A stretch of DNA of 64,000 nt from Cyanobium sp. WAJ14-Wanaka (GCF_024345375.1 NZ_JAGQAZ010000004.1:1-64000); one strand, 5' to 3'; positions 27,301 to 37,000 are shown, counted from the first letter of the stretch. Numbers and translations are program-made. Notes: a model not told the origin generated them from the sequence alone.

Positions 27301-28188
27301 TTGAACTCTTCCTTCCCCCCCTCTGCTGATCCCAGCGCCAACGCGGCCCCCAGCGACCGGCTATGGCTGCGCTCGGAACTAATGGGCACCCAGGTAATCA
27401 CCCGCGACACCGGCCGGCGCCTGGGCGTAGTTGGCGAAGTGGTGGTGGATATCGACCGCCGTGAAGTGGTGGCCCTAGGCCTGCGGGACAACCCACTCAC
27501 CCGCTTTTTGCCAGGCCTACCCCGCTGGATGCCCCTGGAGCGCATTCGCCAGGTGGGCGACGTGATTCTGGTGGATTCGGCGGATTCGCTGGCCGAGGGC
27601 TTCAACCCCGATCGCTACAGCAAGGTGATCAATAGCCAGGTGGTCTCGGAAGCCGGAGAGCAGCTCGGGCGGGTGCTCGGCTTCAGCTTCGACATCGAAA
27701 CCGGCGAACTGGCCACCCTGGTGCTTGGCGCCGTGGGAGTACCCCTGCTCGGCGAGGGGGTCCTCAGCACCTGGGAGCTCACGGTTGAGGAGATCGTCAG
27801 CAGTGGCCCCGATCGAATCATCGTTTATGAGGGCGCGGAGGAAAAACTGAAGCAGCTCGGCACTGGCCTGCTGGAAAAACTGGGCATCGGCGGACCCAGC
27901 TGGGAGCAGGAAGAACGGGACCGCTACCGCACTGGCATGGTGCCGGTGGAGAACCAATTGGCTGCTGGCCAACCAAGCGTCCAGGAGCAACGCCGCATCC
28001 AGCCGGCCACCAATCGGGCCTTTGAACGGGAAGAGGAACTCGACTACGTGGAGCTCGAAGAGCGCCAGCAACGGGAACCCCTCCGCCAACGCCGCTATCT
28101 CGACGAGGAGCCCCAGGAGCGCTATCCCCGCAACCCCAGGCGTGAGCCCCTGGATGTGGAAGCCGAAGACCTGGCCGATCCCTGGTAA
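27301..28188 (+). CDS. PRC-barrel domain protein
   Basis: A 295-residue protein with two PRC-barrel units, LMGTQVITRDTGRRLGVVGEVVVDIDRRE (about 27-55) and VVSEAGEQLGRVLGFSFDIETGELATL (about 115-140). The last 90 residues are highly charged and probably disordered (Glu/Arg-rich). PRC barrels occur in photosynthetic reaction-centre H subunits and RNA-processing factors; the role here is unknown. The TTG at 27301 keeps the conserved RLWLRSEL before the first barrel; ATG 27382 would lose it. It lies 53 bases after smc. Confidence 0.75.
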   Translation: MNSSFPPSADPSANAAPSDRLWLRSELMGTQVITRDTGRRLGVVGEVVVDIDRREVVALGLRDNPLTRFLPGLPRWMPLERIRQVGDVILVDSADSLAEGFNPDRYSKVINSQVVSEAGEQLGRVLGFSFDIETGELATLVLGAVGVPLLGEGVLSTWELTVEEIVSSGPDRIIVYEGAEEKLKQLGTGLLEKLGIGGPSWEQEERDRYRTGMVPVENQLAAGQPSVQEQRRIQPATNRAFEREEELDYVELEERQQREPLRQRRYLDEEPQERYPRNPRREPLDVEAEDLADPW

Positions 28189-28226
28189 CCAGAATTGGGC
28201 TGGCCAGGATTGGGCTGGTGAGAGGC

Positions 28227-28670
28227 CTAGGCCGGGTCTTTTTTGAACTCCAAGGAGGCTGAGTTGACGCAGTAGCGCTGACCGGTTGGGGCAGGTCCGT
28301 CGTTGAACACATGGCCCAAGTGGGCGTCGCAGGTGGTGCAACGAATTTCCGTGCGCACCATGCCATGGCTGGCATCGGTGAGGGTGGTGATCGCGCCGGA
28401 ATTCACCCCATCCCAAAAGCTGGGCCAACCGGTGCCCGAATCGAACTTGGTAGCCGAGCTGAACAGGGGCGTATCGCAGCAAATGCAGTGATACACGCCG
28501 GTGTCTTTGTTATTCCAGTAGGCACCGCTAAAGGCCCGCTCCGTGCCGCCCTGGCGGGCCACGCGAAATTGCTCCGCTGTCAGCCGCTCGCGCCAGGCCT
28601 CCTCAGCCTGGCCCCGGGGTAGGCCGCTTTCAATGCCGCAGGCTGAAGAATCGTTGGGGGAATCGCCCAT
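28227..28670 (-). CDS. msrB: Peptide-methionine (R)-S-oxide reductase MsrB
   Basis: Reduces methionine-R-sulfoxide in proteins. From ATG 28670 it is 147 residues. The two CxxC zinc pairs are visible (CICCDTPLF and [12 protein letters not shown]), with SGTGWPSFW between and the catalytic Cys in [11 protein letters not shown] near the C-terminus. A TTG at 28700 would add 10 residues. It lies just downstream of the glycosyltransferase-like gene on the same strand (35 bases). Confidence 0.93.
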   Translation of the reverse strand: MGDSPNDSSACGIESGLPRGQAEEAWRERLTAEQFRVARQGGTERAFSGAYWNNKDTGVYHCICCDTPLFSSATKFDSGTGWPSFWDGVNSGAITTLTDASHGMVRTEIRCTTCDAHLGHVFNDGPAPTGQRYCVNSASLEFKKDPA

Positions 28671-28705
28671 GGCGGAAGTCAACTGGCTTGTAAGTGGCAA
28701 TAACC

Positions 28706-29974
28706 CTAGGAAGTAATGCCTCCTTCGGGAGTGGGCAAGAGCGCTTGCACCATCTCCGCCAGGCTGGCCACGGCCCCGGGATTGCCCCTCAGGCTGCGCA
28801 GGTCATCGCGCATGCCCGCCAGCCTTCCTGGGCTGGCGAGCCAATCGGCTGCTTCGGCGGCGATCTCCTCCGGGGTAATCGGCCCGACCCGCTCAGGCAC
28901 CACCAGCCGAGCGGCCGCAATATTTGGCGAACTCAAAAAGCCCCGGTGCCGCAGCCTCCAGGCCGTGAGCAGCACGCCAAAAAGCCCACGCAACAACGGC
29001 AGCCTCCCCAGCACCCCCGCCAGGCCATCCCAGGCCTGCATCACATGCAAATGCTGGGTGGGCAGCAGCACCAACATCGGCAGACCAAGGGCCGCCAACT
29101 CCGCCGTGTTGGCCCCCACGGTGGTTAGGGCCAAGGAGCACTGGCTCAGGGGTCCATGGCAGGGATTTTCAAGCAACAGCTGAATGCGGGTGCCAGCGGG
29201 TGTGAGCAATTGATCCCCCTCTAGTCGGGGCGCCCCAGAGGCGTACTGCCTGGCAATTGGGTTCGTATGGCCGGCGTAATGGATAAGTTCCGCCACGTTG
29301 GTGGTGGGAGCCAAGGGCAGCAAAAAGCGGCAACCGGGCCGTAGGGCGGCCAATCGATCGGCCGTTTCGAGCAAAAAGGGCATGCCCACCCTCAACTTGG
29401 CCCGCTTGGAGCCTGGAAAAAGAGCAACCCATTCCCCCGGCGGCAGTGGGGCATCGCTGCGGACCGCTTCGGAAAGATCGGCCATCAAATCGCCCACTAC
29501 CCTGCAGCGGGAACGCCAGCGTAGGGGCAACTGGCCAGCAGCTCGAGCCCCCATCGCCGCGATCCTGTCGTTCCATTGGGGCCAGCGGGCCACCCATTCG
29601 GCATAGGTGATGTGGCGGTAACCCAGCCGGGCCGAGAGCAGCACGGTCCAGAACTGATCACCCCCTAAAAACACCACCACCCCCTGGGCTGGCCAGGGGC
29701 CATAGCGGCCGGGCCGCAGCAACAAGGACCAAAACCGCCGGGCCGGAATGATGCGCTCAAACAACTGCCAGCCCGCAGCCGCTTGATGCTCCCGGCCGGT
29801 GCCGTTGGGGCAGGGCACCAGCACCAAAGACATGCCCACGGCCGCCCCTGGCTGCTGGGGTCGCAGGGCCATCAGTCGATGGAGCCGCTGGGCAATGGGC
29901 CTTACCCAGGTGCTGAGCTCACCGGGGCCATTGCTAACAAGCACAATGGCCGACTCCCCAACCTGGGGCCGCAC
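28706..29974 (-). CDS. Lipid-A-disaccharide synthase-like (GT-B) glycosyltransferase
   Basis: About 422 residues with a GT-B layout. [17 protein letters not shown] at the start resembles the N-terminal nucleotide-sugar fold of LpxB-like proteins, [28 protein letters not shown] follows, [21 protein letters not shown] begins the C-terminal domain and [24 protein letters not shown] is the donor loop. The cyanobacterial family is annotated as LpxB-like but its product is uncertain. The open frame runs upstream through the tRNA-Leu gene and cannot start there; GTG 29974 or TTG 30007 are the plausible starts. Confidence 0.7.
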   Translation of the reverse strand: MRPQVGESAIVLVSNGPGELSTWVRPIAQRLHRLMALRPQQPGAAVGMSLVLVPCPNGTGREHQAAAGWQLFERIIPARRFWSLLLRPGRYGPWPAQGVVVFLGGDQFWTVLLSARLGYRHITYAEWVARWPQWNDRIAAMGARAAGQLPLRWRSRCRVVGDLMADLSEAVRSDAPLPPGEWVALFPGSKRAKLRVGMPFLLETADRLAALRPGCRFLLPLAPTTNVAELIHYAGHTNPIARQYASGAPRLEGDQLLTPAGTRIQLLLENPCHGPLSQCSLALTTVGANTAELAALGLPMLVLLPTQHLHVMQAWDGLAGVLGRLPLLRGLFGVLLTAWRLRHRGFLSSPNIAAARLVVPERVGPITPEEIAAEAADWLASPGRLAGMRDDLRSLRGNPGAVASLAEMVQALLPTPEGGITS

Positions 29975-30032
29975 TGCAGTGGTTGGGGGAGGCTCGCCTG
30001 TACCCAAGGCCTCAGGGCGGGGAAATAAAAAA

Positions 30033-30114
30033 TGCGGATGACGAGACTTGAACTCGTAAGGCCGAAGCCACACGCCCCTCAAACGTGCGTGTCTACCAAT
30101 TCCACCACATCCGC
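30033..30114 (-). tRNA. tRNA-Leu (anticodon GAG)
   Basis: On the minus strand the 5' acceptor GCGGATG (30114) pairs with CATCCGC before the discriminator A at 30033. The D-loop reads GGTGGAATTGGTAGAC, the anticodon loop TTGAGGG between stems CACGT and GCGTG gives GAG, a variable arm (GGCTTCGGCC) marks it as class II, and the T-arm is ACGAGTTCAAGTCTCGT. CCA is not encoded. Confidence 0.93.
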
Positions 30115-30250
30115 TTGTGATACGGACAGCCCATGGGCTTTCCGAGTGAGCAATATACCCATCGACTTGCGCCGGCCCCCTGGCTCGCCCGGACCGCCGT
30201 ATGAGCACTGATACAGTCCGAACTGGCCCACATCAGCTGAGACGCCGCGG

Positions 30251-31609
30251 ATGTCCATCGGCAAGTTGCTGATCGCCAACCGTGGCGAAATTGCCCTCAG
30301 AATCCTGCGTACCTGCCGGGAGCTGGGCATCCCCACCGTGGCCGTTTACAGCACGGTGGACAAGAACGCCCTGCACGTCCAATTGGCCGACGAATCGGTC
30401 TGCGTGGGCGAAGCCCCCAGTAGCAAGAGCTACCTCAATATTCCCAATATCCTGGCCGCAGCCACCTCCCGGGGCGCCGACGCCATTCACCCCGGCTACG
30501 GCTTTCTGGCTGAAAACGATCGTTTTGCCGAAATCTGCGCCGACCACGGCATCACCTTTGTGGGGCCTTCCCCCGAGGCGATTCGCTCGATGGGGGATAA
30601 GTCGACCGCCAAGGCCACGATGCAAAAGGTGGGGGTGCCCACCATCCCAGGCAGCAAGGGACTGCTGGAAACACCTCGAGACGCCGCCGCCCTAGCCGAA
30701 ACCATGGGCTACCCGGTGATGATCAAGGCCACCGCCGGTGGGGGTGGTCGAGGCATGCGCCTGGTGCCTTCCGCCGACGAGCTCGACAACCTATTTAAGG
30801 CTGCCCAGGGAGAGGCCGAGGCTGCCTTTGGCAACCCGGGTCTCTACATGGAGAAATTCATCGACCGGCCAAGGCACGTGGAAGTGCAGGTGTTGGCCGA
30901 TCGCCACGGCAACGTGATTCACCTGGGCGAACGGGACTGCTCGATCCAGCGGCGCCACCAGAAACTGCTGGAAGAGGCCCCGAGCGTGGCGATTAACGCC
31001 GATCTACGCCGCCAAATGGGCGATGCCGCCGTGGCCGCAGCCCGCACCATTGGCTACGAAGGCGCCGGCACGGTTGAGTTCCTGGTGGATCGGGGCGGCA
31101 ACTTCTATTTCATGGAGATGAACACCCGCATACAGGTGGAACATCCAGTCACGGAGATGGTTACGGGGATCGACCTAATCGCCGAGCAGCTGCGAATTGC
31201 CGGCGGTGAGCCAATTTCAGTGAAGCAGGAGGAGATAAAGCTCCGGGGCCACGCCATTGAGTGCCGGATCAACGCCGAAGATTCCCGCCAAAACTTCCGG
31301 CCCGCCCCTGGCAAGATCACCGGCTGGTTACCGCCTGGGGGCCCGGGTGTGCGGGTGGATAGCCACGTCTATACAGGCTATGAAATCCCCCCCTTCTACG
31401 ACTCCTTGATCGGCAAGATCATCGTTTGGGGCACCGACCGCCAGCACGCCCTGAAGCGCATGCGCCGGGCCCTTTCGGAATGCGCCATAACCGGCATTCC
31501 CACCACAATTGAATTCCACCTGAAGTTGCTAGATCGCCCGGAATTTCAAAACGGCGACCTTCACACCAAGTTCGTGGAGCAGGAAATGCTCCCGCCCCCC
31601 AAAAAGTAA
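30251..31609 (+). CDS. accC: Acetyl-CoA carboxylase biotin carboxylase subunit
   Basis: Carboxylates the biotin on BCCP in the first step of fatty-acid synthesis. The 452-residue protein has the biotin-carboxylase N domain ([22 protein letters not shown]), the ATP-grasp Gly loop ([13 protein letters not shown], about 160-172), [18 protein letters not shown] (about 226) and [19 protein letters not shown] (about 290-308) with catalytic Glu/Arg residues. Full length. The stop is directly adjacent to the convergent yggT stop. Confidence 0.96.
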   Translation: MSIGKLLIANRGEIALRILRTCRELGIPTVAVYSTVDKNALHVQLADESVCVGEAPSSKSYLNIPNILAAATSRGADAIHPGYGFLAENDRFAEICADHGITFVGPSPEAIRSMGDKSTAKATMQKVGVPTIPGSKGLLETPRDAAALAETMGYPVMIKATAGGGGRGMRLVPSADELDNLFKAAQGEAEAAFGNPGLYMEKFIDRPRHVEVQVLADRHGNVIHLGERDCSIQRRHQKLLEEAPSVAINADLRRQMGDAAVAAARTIGYEGAGTVEFLVDRGGNFYFMEMNTRIQVEHPVTEMVTGIDLIAEQLRIAGGEPISVKQEEIKLRGHAIECRINAEDSRQNFRPAPGKITGWLPPGGPGVRVDSHVYTGYEIPPFYDSLIGKIIVWGTDRQHALKRMRRALSECAITGIPTTIEFHLKLLDRPEFQNGDLHTKFVEQEMLPPPKK

Positions 31610-31945
31610 CTAGCCAACCAGGGAACTCCGCAGCATCAGCTGGGTAAGCAGACCCTGCTGGCCCACGGCCAATTCCCTAACCAAACTGATCAGTCCCAAC
31701 CAGACCACCGGAGTCACATCGACCCCACCAATCGGTTGAATTAGGCGCCGGGTCAGGCGTAACAGGGGTTCGGTCGGCCCACCGATCAAACGCATCAGCC
31801 CCTTGCTGAGGTCCACCTGGGGGTACCAGGTGAACACGATCCGAAATAAAAACAACAGGCTCCAGGCCGAAAGCAGCAATACCAGGCCCCCATGGATCCA
31901 GGCCAGGGTGGAGTTGGGCAGGTGAAATCCAGCCAAGGCCGTCAC
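31610..31945 (-). CDS. YggT family membrane protein
   Basis: A 111-residue protein with two hydrophobic spans (about 17-38, and 79-97) separated by the YggT signature FRIVFTWYPQVDLSKGLMRLIGGPTEPLLRLTR. In cyanobacteria and plastids YggT/YlmG proteins affect nucleoid distribution and thylakoid cytochrome assembly; the role here is inferred from that. It abuts accC tail to tail with no spacer. Confidence 0.85.
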   Translation of the reverse strand: MTALAGFHLPNSTLAWIHGGLVLLLSAWSLLFLFRIVFTWYPQVDLSKGLMRLIGGPTEPLLRLTRRLIQPIGGVDVTPVVWLGLISLVRELAVGQQGLLTQLMLRSSLVG

Positions 31946-32033
31946 AAAGCTCTAAGCAGCTGAGCCTTCAGCGTAGGAAGTCGCCATCGATGCCTAGGAT
32001 TCCGCGACGCTTATTGCCCAAAGCCGGCTGCCC

Positions 32034-32156
32034 ATGACCCCATCCCTTGCCAACTTCCTGAGCAGCCTCGTGTGGGGCGCGGTGATCGTGGTGGTGCCCA
32101 TCACCATTGCCCTTGTGTTGATCAGCCAAAACGATCGCCTCGATCGCAAACTCTGA
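32034..32156 (+). CDS. psbX: Photosystem II reaction-centre protein X (PsbX)
   Basis: A 40-residue single-span protein: [20 protein letters not shown] then a hydrophobic run and a charged end [10 protein letters not shown]. The MTPSLANF start and one membrane helix match PsbX, a small subunit near the QB site of photosystem II. It is followed by ycf66, a common cyanobacterial order. Too short for standard ORF cutoffs. Confidence 0.9.
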   Translation: MTPSLANFLSSLVWGAVIVVVPITIALVLISQNDRLDRKL

Positions 32157-32236
32157 GCTTGGCAGTCTTGGCTGGATCCCTAGAGTGTGCTGATAAAGAG
32201 GGCTCCTACCTAGGGCGCCACAACGGGTGACTCACC

Positions 32237-33169
32237 GTGGTTAATGCCAGCCTCAATTGGGCCAGCATCGTGGGCATTGTGCTTGCGGTGGGCGGGGCCC
32301 TGCTCTATTTCATGCGCAGCTTTAAGCCTGCGCTTGCCCGCGATTACGACGTCTTCTTTGCCGCCGTTGGTTTGCTCTGCGGGGGCATTTTGTTTTTCCA
32401 GGGCTGGCGGCTCGATCCGATCCTGCAGTTCGGCCAATTTCTGCTGGCTGGCACGACCGTCTTCTTTGCCTACGAGAGCGTGAGGCTGCGCGGTGTGACC
32501 ACCGAACAGGCGCGCCGCTCCTCCTATTTCGATGACGAAGAGCCGATCCCCGCGGGGCCTAACCGCCCCCGCATGGGTGGCCGCAGCTGGGGAGAGAGCG
32601 AATACGAGCGCCTCGACGAACCCCAACCCCTGCGCCGCAGAATCCCATCCAGGGAAGAGGAAGAAGGGGGAGAGGAAGACTTTTATCGCCCCCGCCGCCC
32701 TAGCCGGGCCGCAATCCCCGAGCGGGCAGCCAGCCGCCGCCCCTCTGAACCAGAAGATTGGAGCACCAGCGAGCCCCCCAGCGACCGCAGCCGATACCGG
32801 GCCGGTGCCGGCAATGGCCCGGCCACCCCTGATTTTGGCGCCCGCAGGCGAGATCGCCAGGAGGGAATGGAAACCCGCCGGGGCAGTCGGCCCAGCCCCA
32901 GCGCAGTAGGCCCTGGCAGCACCGGGCCTAGCAGCAGTGGCTCAAGCCGCCCCGGAGCCATGCCCCAGGGCACCCCGGTTCGGGGCGGACGCCCCAGCTC
33001 GCCTGCGGCCGGTGACATCAGCGATGCAGATTTCAGCCCAATTCGCTCCTCCAGGGCACCCCAGGGCGCACCGCCAGCGGGCACCCCTGCAGCCCCCAGT
33101 GCAGGTCCTAGCCCTGGCACTGCACCAGAAAGTAGGCCTAGGGACAACAGCTCCCGTTTCGACGACTGA
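32237..33169 (+). CDS. ycf66: Ycf66 family protein with long disordered tail
   Basis: The first 85 residues form the Ycf66 domain with three hydrophobic segments (about 8-25, 36-54, 60-78), starting MVNASLNWASIVGIVLAVGG from GTG 32237. The remaining 220 residues are Arg/Ser/Pro/Gly-rich and disordered. Ycf66 is conserved in cyanobacteria and some plastids, function unknown. The tail is longer than in plastid Ycf66 but common in picocyanobacteria. Confidence 0.85.
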   Translation: MVNASLNWASIVGIVLAVGGALLYFMRSFKPALARDYDVFFAAVGLLCGGILFFQGWRLDPILQFGQFLLAGTTVFFAYESVRLRGVTTEQARRSSYFDDEEPIPAGPNRPRMGGRSWGESEYERLDEPQPLRRRIPSREEEEGGEEDFYRPRRPSRAAIPERAASRRPSEPEDWSTSEPPSDRSRYRAGAGNGPATPDFGARRRDRQEGMETRRGSRPSPSAVGPGSTGPSSSGSSRPGAMPQGTPVRGGRPSSPAAGDISDADFSPIRSSRAPQGAPPAGTPAAPSAGPSPGTAPESRPRDNSSRFDD

Positions 33170-33261
33170 AAGCTGATTACCCACGTCTGAAGACTTGGCC
33201 TTTCTGCCCGGACAGGCCAATCGCCCGCTCCCTGGCCCTAGCCCTGGCAACTGCCACGGCA

Positions 33262-33804
33262 GTGGTTACTGCCCTTGGGCTCTCTGGCTGCGATGGCAGT
33301 GGCTGGTTCAGTCGGCGCAGTGCGGGGCCATCGGGGCTACTGGGGGCAGAAAACCGCCAAGAGCCGGCCCTTAGTGGCAATGGGCGCTTCCTGGCTTCCG
33401 TTGTTGAGCAGGGGGGCAAACAAAGGGTGCTGCTGCAGGAACAACCCGGCGGGCGAATAATTCCCCTAAGGCACCTGCGCGGCCATGAACCGCAAAGCTC
33501 CCCATCCTTGAGCTGGAATGGCCGCTACATAGCCGCCGTGGTGCAACAGGGCCAAGAGCGGGTTGCCCTGATTGAAGATCGAGCCACGGGCAACATGGTG
33601 CGAATTCCTGTGCCAGCTGGGAGCCAACCCCTCAAGATCAGCCTGGCGGCCGACGGCCGTCGCCTGGCCCTGGGGGTGATGCAAGCCGGCCAAATGCGCG
33701 TGCAGGTATTGGACCTGGCCGGCCAACTGGAGGCTGATCTCCCGGGCGGCCTGGCAGTTGAAACCAATTCAGGGGCCCAGGCTGGCGCTGGAGCCCCACC
33801 ATGA
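33262..33804 (+). CDS. TolB-like beta-propeller lipoprotein (start uncertain)
   Basis: About 180 residues. Repeats such as EPALSGNGRFLASVVEQGGKQ, SPSLSWNGRYIAAVVQQGQE and KISLAADGRRLALGVMQAGQ are TolB/WD40-like propeller blades. The GTG at 33262 gives only MVTALGLSGC before the lipobox Cys. The same frame upstream reads PIARSLALALATATA, a good lipoprotein signal, but has no ATG, GTG or TTG; see findings. The stop overlaps the next TolB-like gene (ATGA), so they are cotranscribed and may form one assembly. Confidence 0.65.
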   Translation: MVTALGLSGCDGSGWFSRRSAGPSGLLGAENRQEPALSGNGRFLASVVEQGGKQRVLLQEQPGGRIIPLRHLRGHEPQSSPSLSWNGRYIAAVVQQGQERVALIEDRATGNMVRIPVPAGSQPLKISLAADGRRLALGVMQAGQMRVQVLDLAGQLEADLPGGLAVETNSGAQAGAGAPP

Positions 33805-34316
33805 GTGCTCCAGCTGCCAGGGCAAAACCAATGCAGGTGTTGGGCTGGGGCTGCGGCCTGGCCCTACTGGCTGGGGCCCTGGGCGGCTGCATGGGGCCGA
33901 TGCCCACCCCCATGGCCGCCCTGAACAGCCAATTGGAAATGGCTGGCAGCAATCGGGATCCGAGCCTCTCGGGCCGCTGGTTGGCCCTGATCAATGGCCG
34001 GGGCGGCAGGGAGCAGGTGGTGCTTGTGGATATGGGCCGCCAAACTCCCGTGCCAGTGATTGGCCTCAATCGGGGCGATGCCCAGCCCCTCAGCGTCAGT
34101 GTCGACAGCAGCGGCGAAAGGCTTGCCCTGGTGCGCCAGCTGGAGGGACGCACCGAGCTGGTGCTCTACCGCCGCTCCCTGATGAGCCTGGAGCCGATTG
34201 GAATGCAACCACCCGGGGTACCCAGGGGGGTCTCCCTAAGGGCCGATGGGCGCGAACTGGCCGTGGAAGTCAGCAGAAATGGCACCTGGCAAATAGATCT
34301 GATCAGCCTGCCCTAG
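33801..34316 (+). CDS. TolB-like lipoprotein, second of a pair
   Basis: A 171-residue protein with a lipoprotein signal (GCGLALLAGALGGC, Cys at about 30). Blade-like repeats follow: DPSLSGRWLALINGRGGREQ, PLSVSVDSSGERLALVRQLEG, GVSLRADGRELAVEVSRNG. It is shorter than TolB and has no N-terminal domain. Its ATG overlaps the upstream gene stop, and its 3' end overlaps the convergent HLIP gene by 4 bases. Probably an envelope protein; partner unknown. Confidence 0.7.
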   Translation: MSAPAARAKPMQVLGWGCGLALLAGALGGCMGPMPTPMAALNSQLEMAGSNRDPSLSGRWLALINGRGGREQVVLVDMGRQTPVPVIGLNRGDAQPLSVSVDSSGERLALVRQLEGRTELVLYRRSLMSLEPIGMQPPGVPRGVSLRADGRELAVEVSRNGTWQIDLISLP

Positions 34317-34522
34317 GGCACCAGACCAGCCCAATGCAGGAAGGTGTCGCCACTGATCAGCTCGATCACCACCACGGCCACAAAACCCACCATTGCAAAA
34401 CGGCCATTCACCCGCTCGGCGTAGCCACTCCAGCCAAAGGCCGGCACATCGCCGGTGGTGGCACTGGTGGCAGGAGTTGTGCTGGCGGCAGGAGTGGCCT
34501 GCTGGGGTGATTCGTCAGTCAT
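34313..34522 (-). CDS. High-light-inducible protein (HLIP, chlorophyll-binding)
   Basis: A 69-residue single-helix protein. After a disordered Ser/Thr/Ala-rich start, FGWSGYAERVNGRFAMVGFV contains the chlorophyll-binding ExxNGRxAM motif of the LHC/HLIP family and is followed by a hydrophobic helix end. HLIPs protect chlorophyll and photosystem assembly under excess light. Start ATG 34522. It is 4 bases downstream of the ABC exporter gene stop on the same strand. Confidence 0.9.
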   Translation of the reverse strand: MTDESPQQATPAASTTPATSATTGDVPAFGWSGYAERVNGRFAMVGFVAVVVIELISGDTFLHWAGLVP

Positions 34523-34526
34523 CGGA

Positions 34527-36527
34527 TCAGGCATTGGTGCCAACGTCATAGCCGGCCGCAGGTAGCAGCCGCCAATTGCCGCTTCCATCGAGCTCCAGCA
34601 CGGTGTCGTGGAAGGCGGTGAGGGTGGGGCGGTGACCAACGCTCACAAAAGCCATCTCCCGCTCAGCCAGCAGGGAATAAAGGTGACGCTCGGTTGCCAC
34701 ATCCAGGGCGCTGGTGGCCTCATCGAGTACCACAAAACGGGGTGAATTCAGCAGCAGGCGCGCAAAGGCCAAACGCTGCTGCTCGCCCAGGGAAAGCAGG
34801 CGAGGCCAATCCTGAATAATGTCTAGATCTGGATAGCGACCAACCAACTCGGGCAGCCGCACCTGCTCGAGCACATGGCGCAACTGGTCATCGCTAAAGC
34901 GGTCGCTCTGCAGGGGATAGCAGAGCTGCTCGCGCAGACTGCCCAGGATCATGTAGGGCTTTTGGGGAATAAACAGCAGCTCCCCAGACTCTGGCCGCTG
35001 CACCGAGCCCGCTGCAGGGGGCCACAGGCCACTGACCATGCGCAGGAAGGAGGTCTTGCCACAGCCGGATGGGCCCACAACGAGCAAACGCTGATGGCGA
35101 TCCACCTCAACACTGAGGTCGCTGATCAAGGTTCGATTGGTGCGGGGCGGCACCAAATCGACATGGCTCACCAAGATCGTGCCGTCGTCGCGACCGCGAC
35201 TGGTGGCGGCGAGTTGGTCCGCGAGGGCTACAGCCTCCGTGCTGATCGAGTCCACCTTGCTCTGAAAGCCTTCGAGCCGGCTAATCGAAGCCGAGAAGGC
35301 CGCCAGTCGATCAATATTGTTTACAATGTAGCTTACCGAAGACAATACCTGGAAAAAGGCTAGGCTCGCCTGAGCTATAACTCCAAAATCAATCTCTTTT
35401 GCCAAGTAGATCGGGGCAATAACTAGCCAGGGAAGGAAGCGTGAAAAATAATCATAAGACCGCTGTATTACACTAATTAGCGCTTCCCATATAATCAATT
35501 TGTCGTAGTTACGAATCGCTCCCGACAATCTTCGGCCAGCTTCTTGGCCCTCTTGACGCTCCCCACCGTAAAAAGCGATCGATTCGGCATTGTCACGGAT
35601 GTGCACCAAGCCATAACGAAAATCAGCGTCCAACTTGAGCTGTAGATAATTGAAAGCAACCAACTTGCGGCCCGCAAATACAACAGCCGCAGTGCCGACA
35701 ACCGAATACGCAATAAGCAAGAGAGAGAGAGAAGAGCTAATATTCCAAAGAACCAGGATGAAACTAAAAAATGTAAGCAATGAATATACAAGCTCTACGG
35801 AAACCTCTACACTGGTTCGAGTGAACTCCTTGGAATCATCAGCAATACGCTGATCCGGATTATCAATATCCTCGCAAGTCTCATCATTGGGATTTAAAAC
35901 ATAGTAGGCCCTATTGGCAAGATAGCGTGTCAGCAATCTCCCGCTCAGCCATTCCCGCCAGAGCAATCCGAGCTTTTTGCTCAAATAACTCATAACTGCA
36001 CGGACGGGAAGTGCCAAAACCAGGCAAAAAGCGTAGATCGCGACGGTCTTCCAGAAACCGTCGCGGTCATATGCCACCAACGTGTTGTCGACATTCCGCA
36101 CCACAAAACTGATGCCGACATTTATTCCATTAATGACAAGGATCAATAGAGCGATGGCACCCATTAGTGCCCAAGGGATCCAGCGTCCCTGACGCAGACG
36201 ACTGCGGAAGCTGACGAAGCAGGCCATGCCAGCGGCCATCAGCACCACCACGACGATGCCGATAGGCCCCTGCCAGACCGCGGCCACCTGCTGGGCCACC
36301 CCCGGCATAAAGCGATCTCGCAGCTCGGGGACAACAGCCCCGGCCAGGACCACCACACCAGTCAGCAGCAGCAGAGTGCCCCCAACAACCACTGCCAGCA
36401 AAGCCAGAATAAGCAGCACAAATTGCCAGCCGCCTTTGGAGGCCCCTTCCTCGAGAGGCAGGAAGTAGGGCTGCGCCAGTCGCTGCAGCTTGCCAATCTG
36501 GATCCGAAATGCCGTGAATGGATTCAT
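34527..36527 (-). CDS. ABC transporter, fused permease/ATPase (YddA/BacA-like)
   Basis: A 666-residue half-transporter of the SbmA/BacA/YddA type related to peroxisomal ABCD proteins. Several membrane helices (about 35-70, 83-105, 122-150, 165-185, 255-300, 370-405), the EAA-like NNIDRLAAFSASISRLEGF region (about 430) and an ABC domain: Walker [14 protein letters not shown] near 504, LSLGEQQRLAFARLL (signature variant) near 597, Walker B FVVLDEATSALD near 618. Probable substrate: a peptide, fatty acid or cobalamin-like compound. The middle third (about 35380-36060) is visibly AT-richer than both ends. Confidence 0.8.
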   Translation of the reverse strand: MNPFTAFRIQIGKLQRLAQPYFLPLEEGASKGGWQFVLLILALLAVVVGGTLLLLTGVVVLAGAVVPELRDRFMPGVAQQVAAVWQGPIGIVVVVLMAAGMACFVSFRSRLRQGRWIPWALMGAIALLILVINGINVGISFVVRNVDNTLVAYDRDGFWKTVAIYAFCLVLALPVRAVMSYLSKKLGLLWREWLSGRLLTRYLANRAYYVLNPNDETCEDIDNPDQRIADDSKEFTRTSVEVSVELVYSLLTFFSFILVLWNISSSLSLLLIAYSVVGTAAVVFAGRKLVAFNYLQLKLDADFRYGLVHIRDNAESIAFYGGERQEGQEAGRRLSGAIRNYDKLIIWEALISVIQRSYDYFSRFLPWLVIAPIYLAKEIDFGVIAQASLAFFQVLSSVSYIVNNIDRLAAFSASISRLEGFQSKVDSISTEAVALADQLAATSRGRDDGTILVSHVDLVPPRTNRTLISDLSVEVDRHQRLLVVGPSGCGKTSFLRMVSGLWPPAAGSVQRPESGELLFIPQKPYMILGSLREQLCYPLQSDRFSDDQLRHVLEQVRLPELVGRYPDLDIIQDWPRLLSLGEQQRLAFARLLLNSPRFVVLDEATSALDVATERHLYSLLAEREMAFVSVGHRPTLTAFHDTVLELDGSGNWRLLPAAGYDVGTNA

Positions 36528-36565
36528 AGACTGTCCTAGAGAAGCTCATTGTCGCGGGTCCGCGC

Positions 36566-36916
36566 TCAGCCCGGGGGCCAGGCCAGCGGACGACCACCAA
36601 TCACATGCAGATGCAGGTGAAATACGGTTTGGCCAGCCTCCGCACCGGTGTTAATCACGGTGCGCCAACTGCCCAGGCCCTCCTGCTGGGCCACCTTGGC
36701 CGCCACTAAAAGCAAATGGCCGAGCAGGGCCTGGTGCTGCCCATCTGCCTGCGCCAGGTCGCTAATTGATTGGCGGGGAATAACCAGCAAATGCACGGGC
36801 GCCTGGGGCTGCACATCCCGAAAGGCCAGGCATTGGTCGTCTGCATAGACCTGGTCGCAGGGAATTTCACCCCGCAGGATTTTGCCAAAAATCGTGTCGT
36901 TGCTGGGGCTTGCCAT
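36566..36916 (-). CDS. HIT family protein (histidine triad)
   Basis: A 116-residue nucleotide hydrolase or transferase of the HINT branch. DTIFGKILRGEIPCDQVYADD is the N-terminal signature, INTGAEAGQTVFHLHLHVIGG near the end holds the histidine triad HxHxHxx. Start ATG 36916. It lies upstream of the ABC exporter on the same strand. Confidence 0.9.
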   Translation of the reverse strand: MASPSNDTIFGKILRGEIPCDQVYADDQCLAFRDVQPQAPVHLLVIPRQSISDLAQADGQHQALLGHLLLVAAKVAQQEGLGSWRTVINTGAEAGQTVFHLHLHVIGGRPLAWPPG

Positions 36917-37000
36917 GGCAGTTGGGCCGCGAGGCTCCAAAGGAATTGGGGGGCGTGGGACAGGGGGTGGCACTAAGTCCTAGTTACCCCTTTTGGCGTG

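Noticed and set aside
29975-30208. N-terminal 78 residues of the LpxB-like open frame
   Set aside because: They translate the tRNA-Leu gene and its flanks, so the real start must lie downstream of the tRNA.
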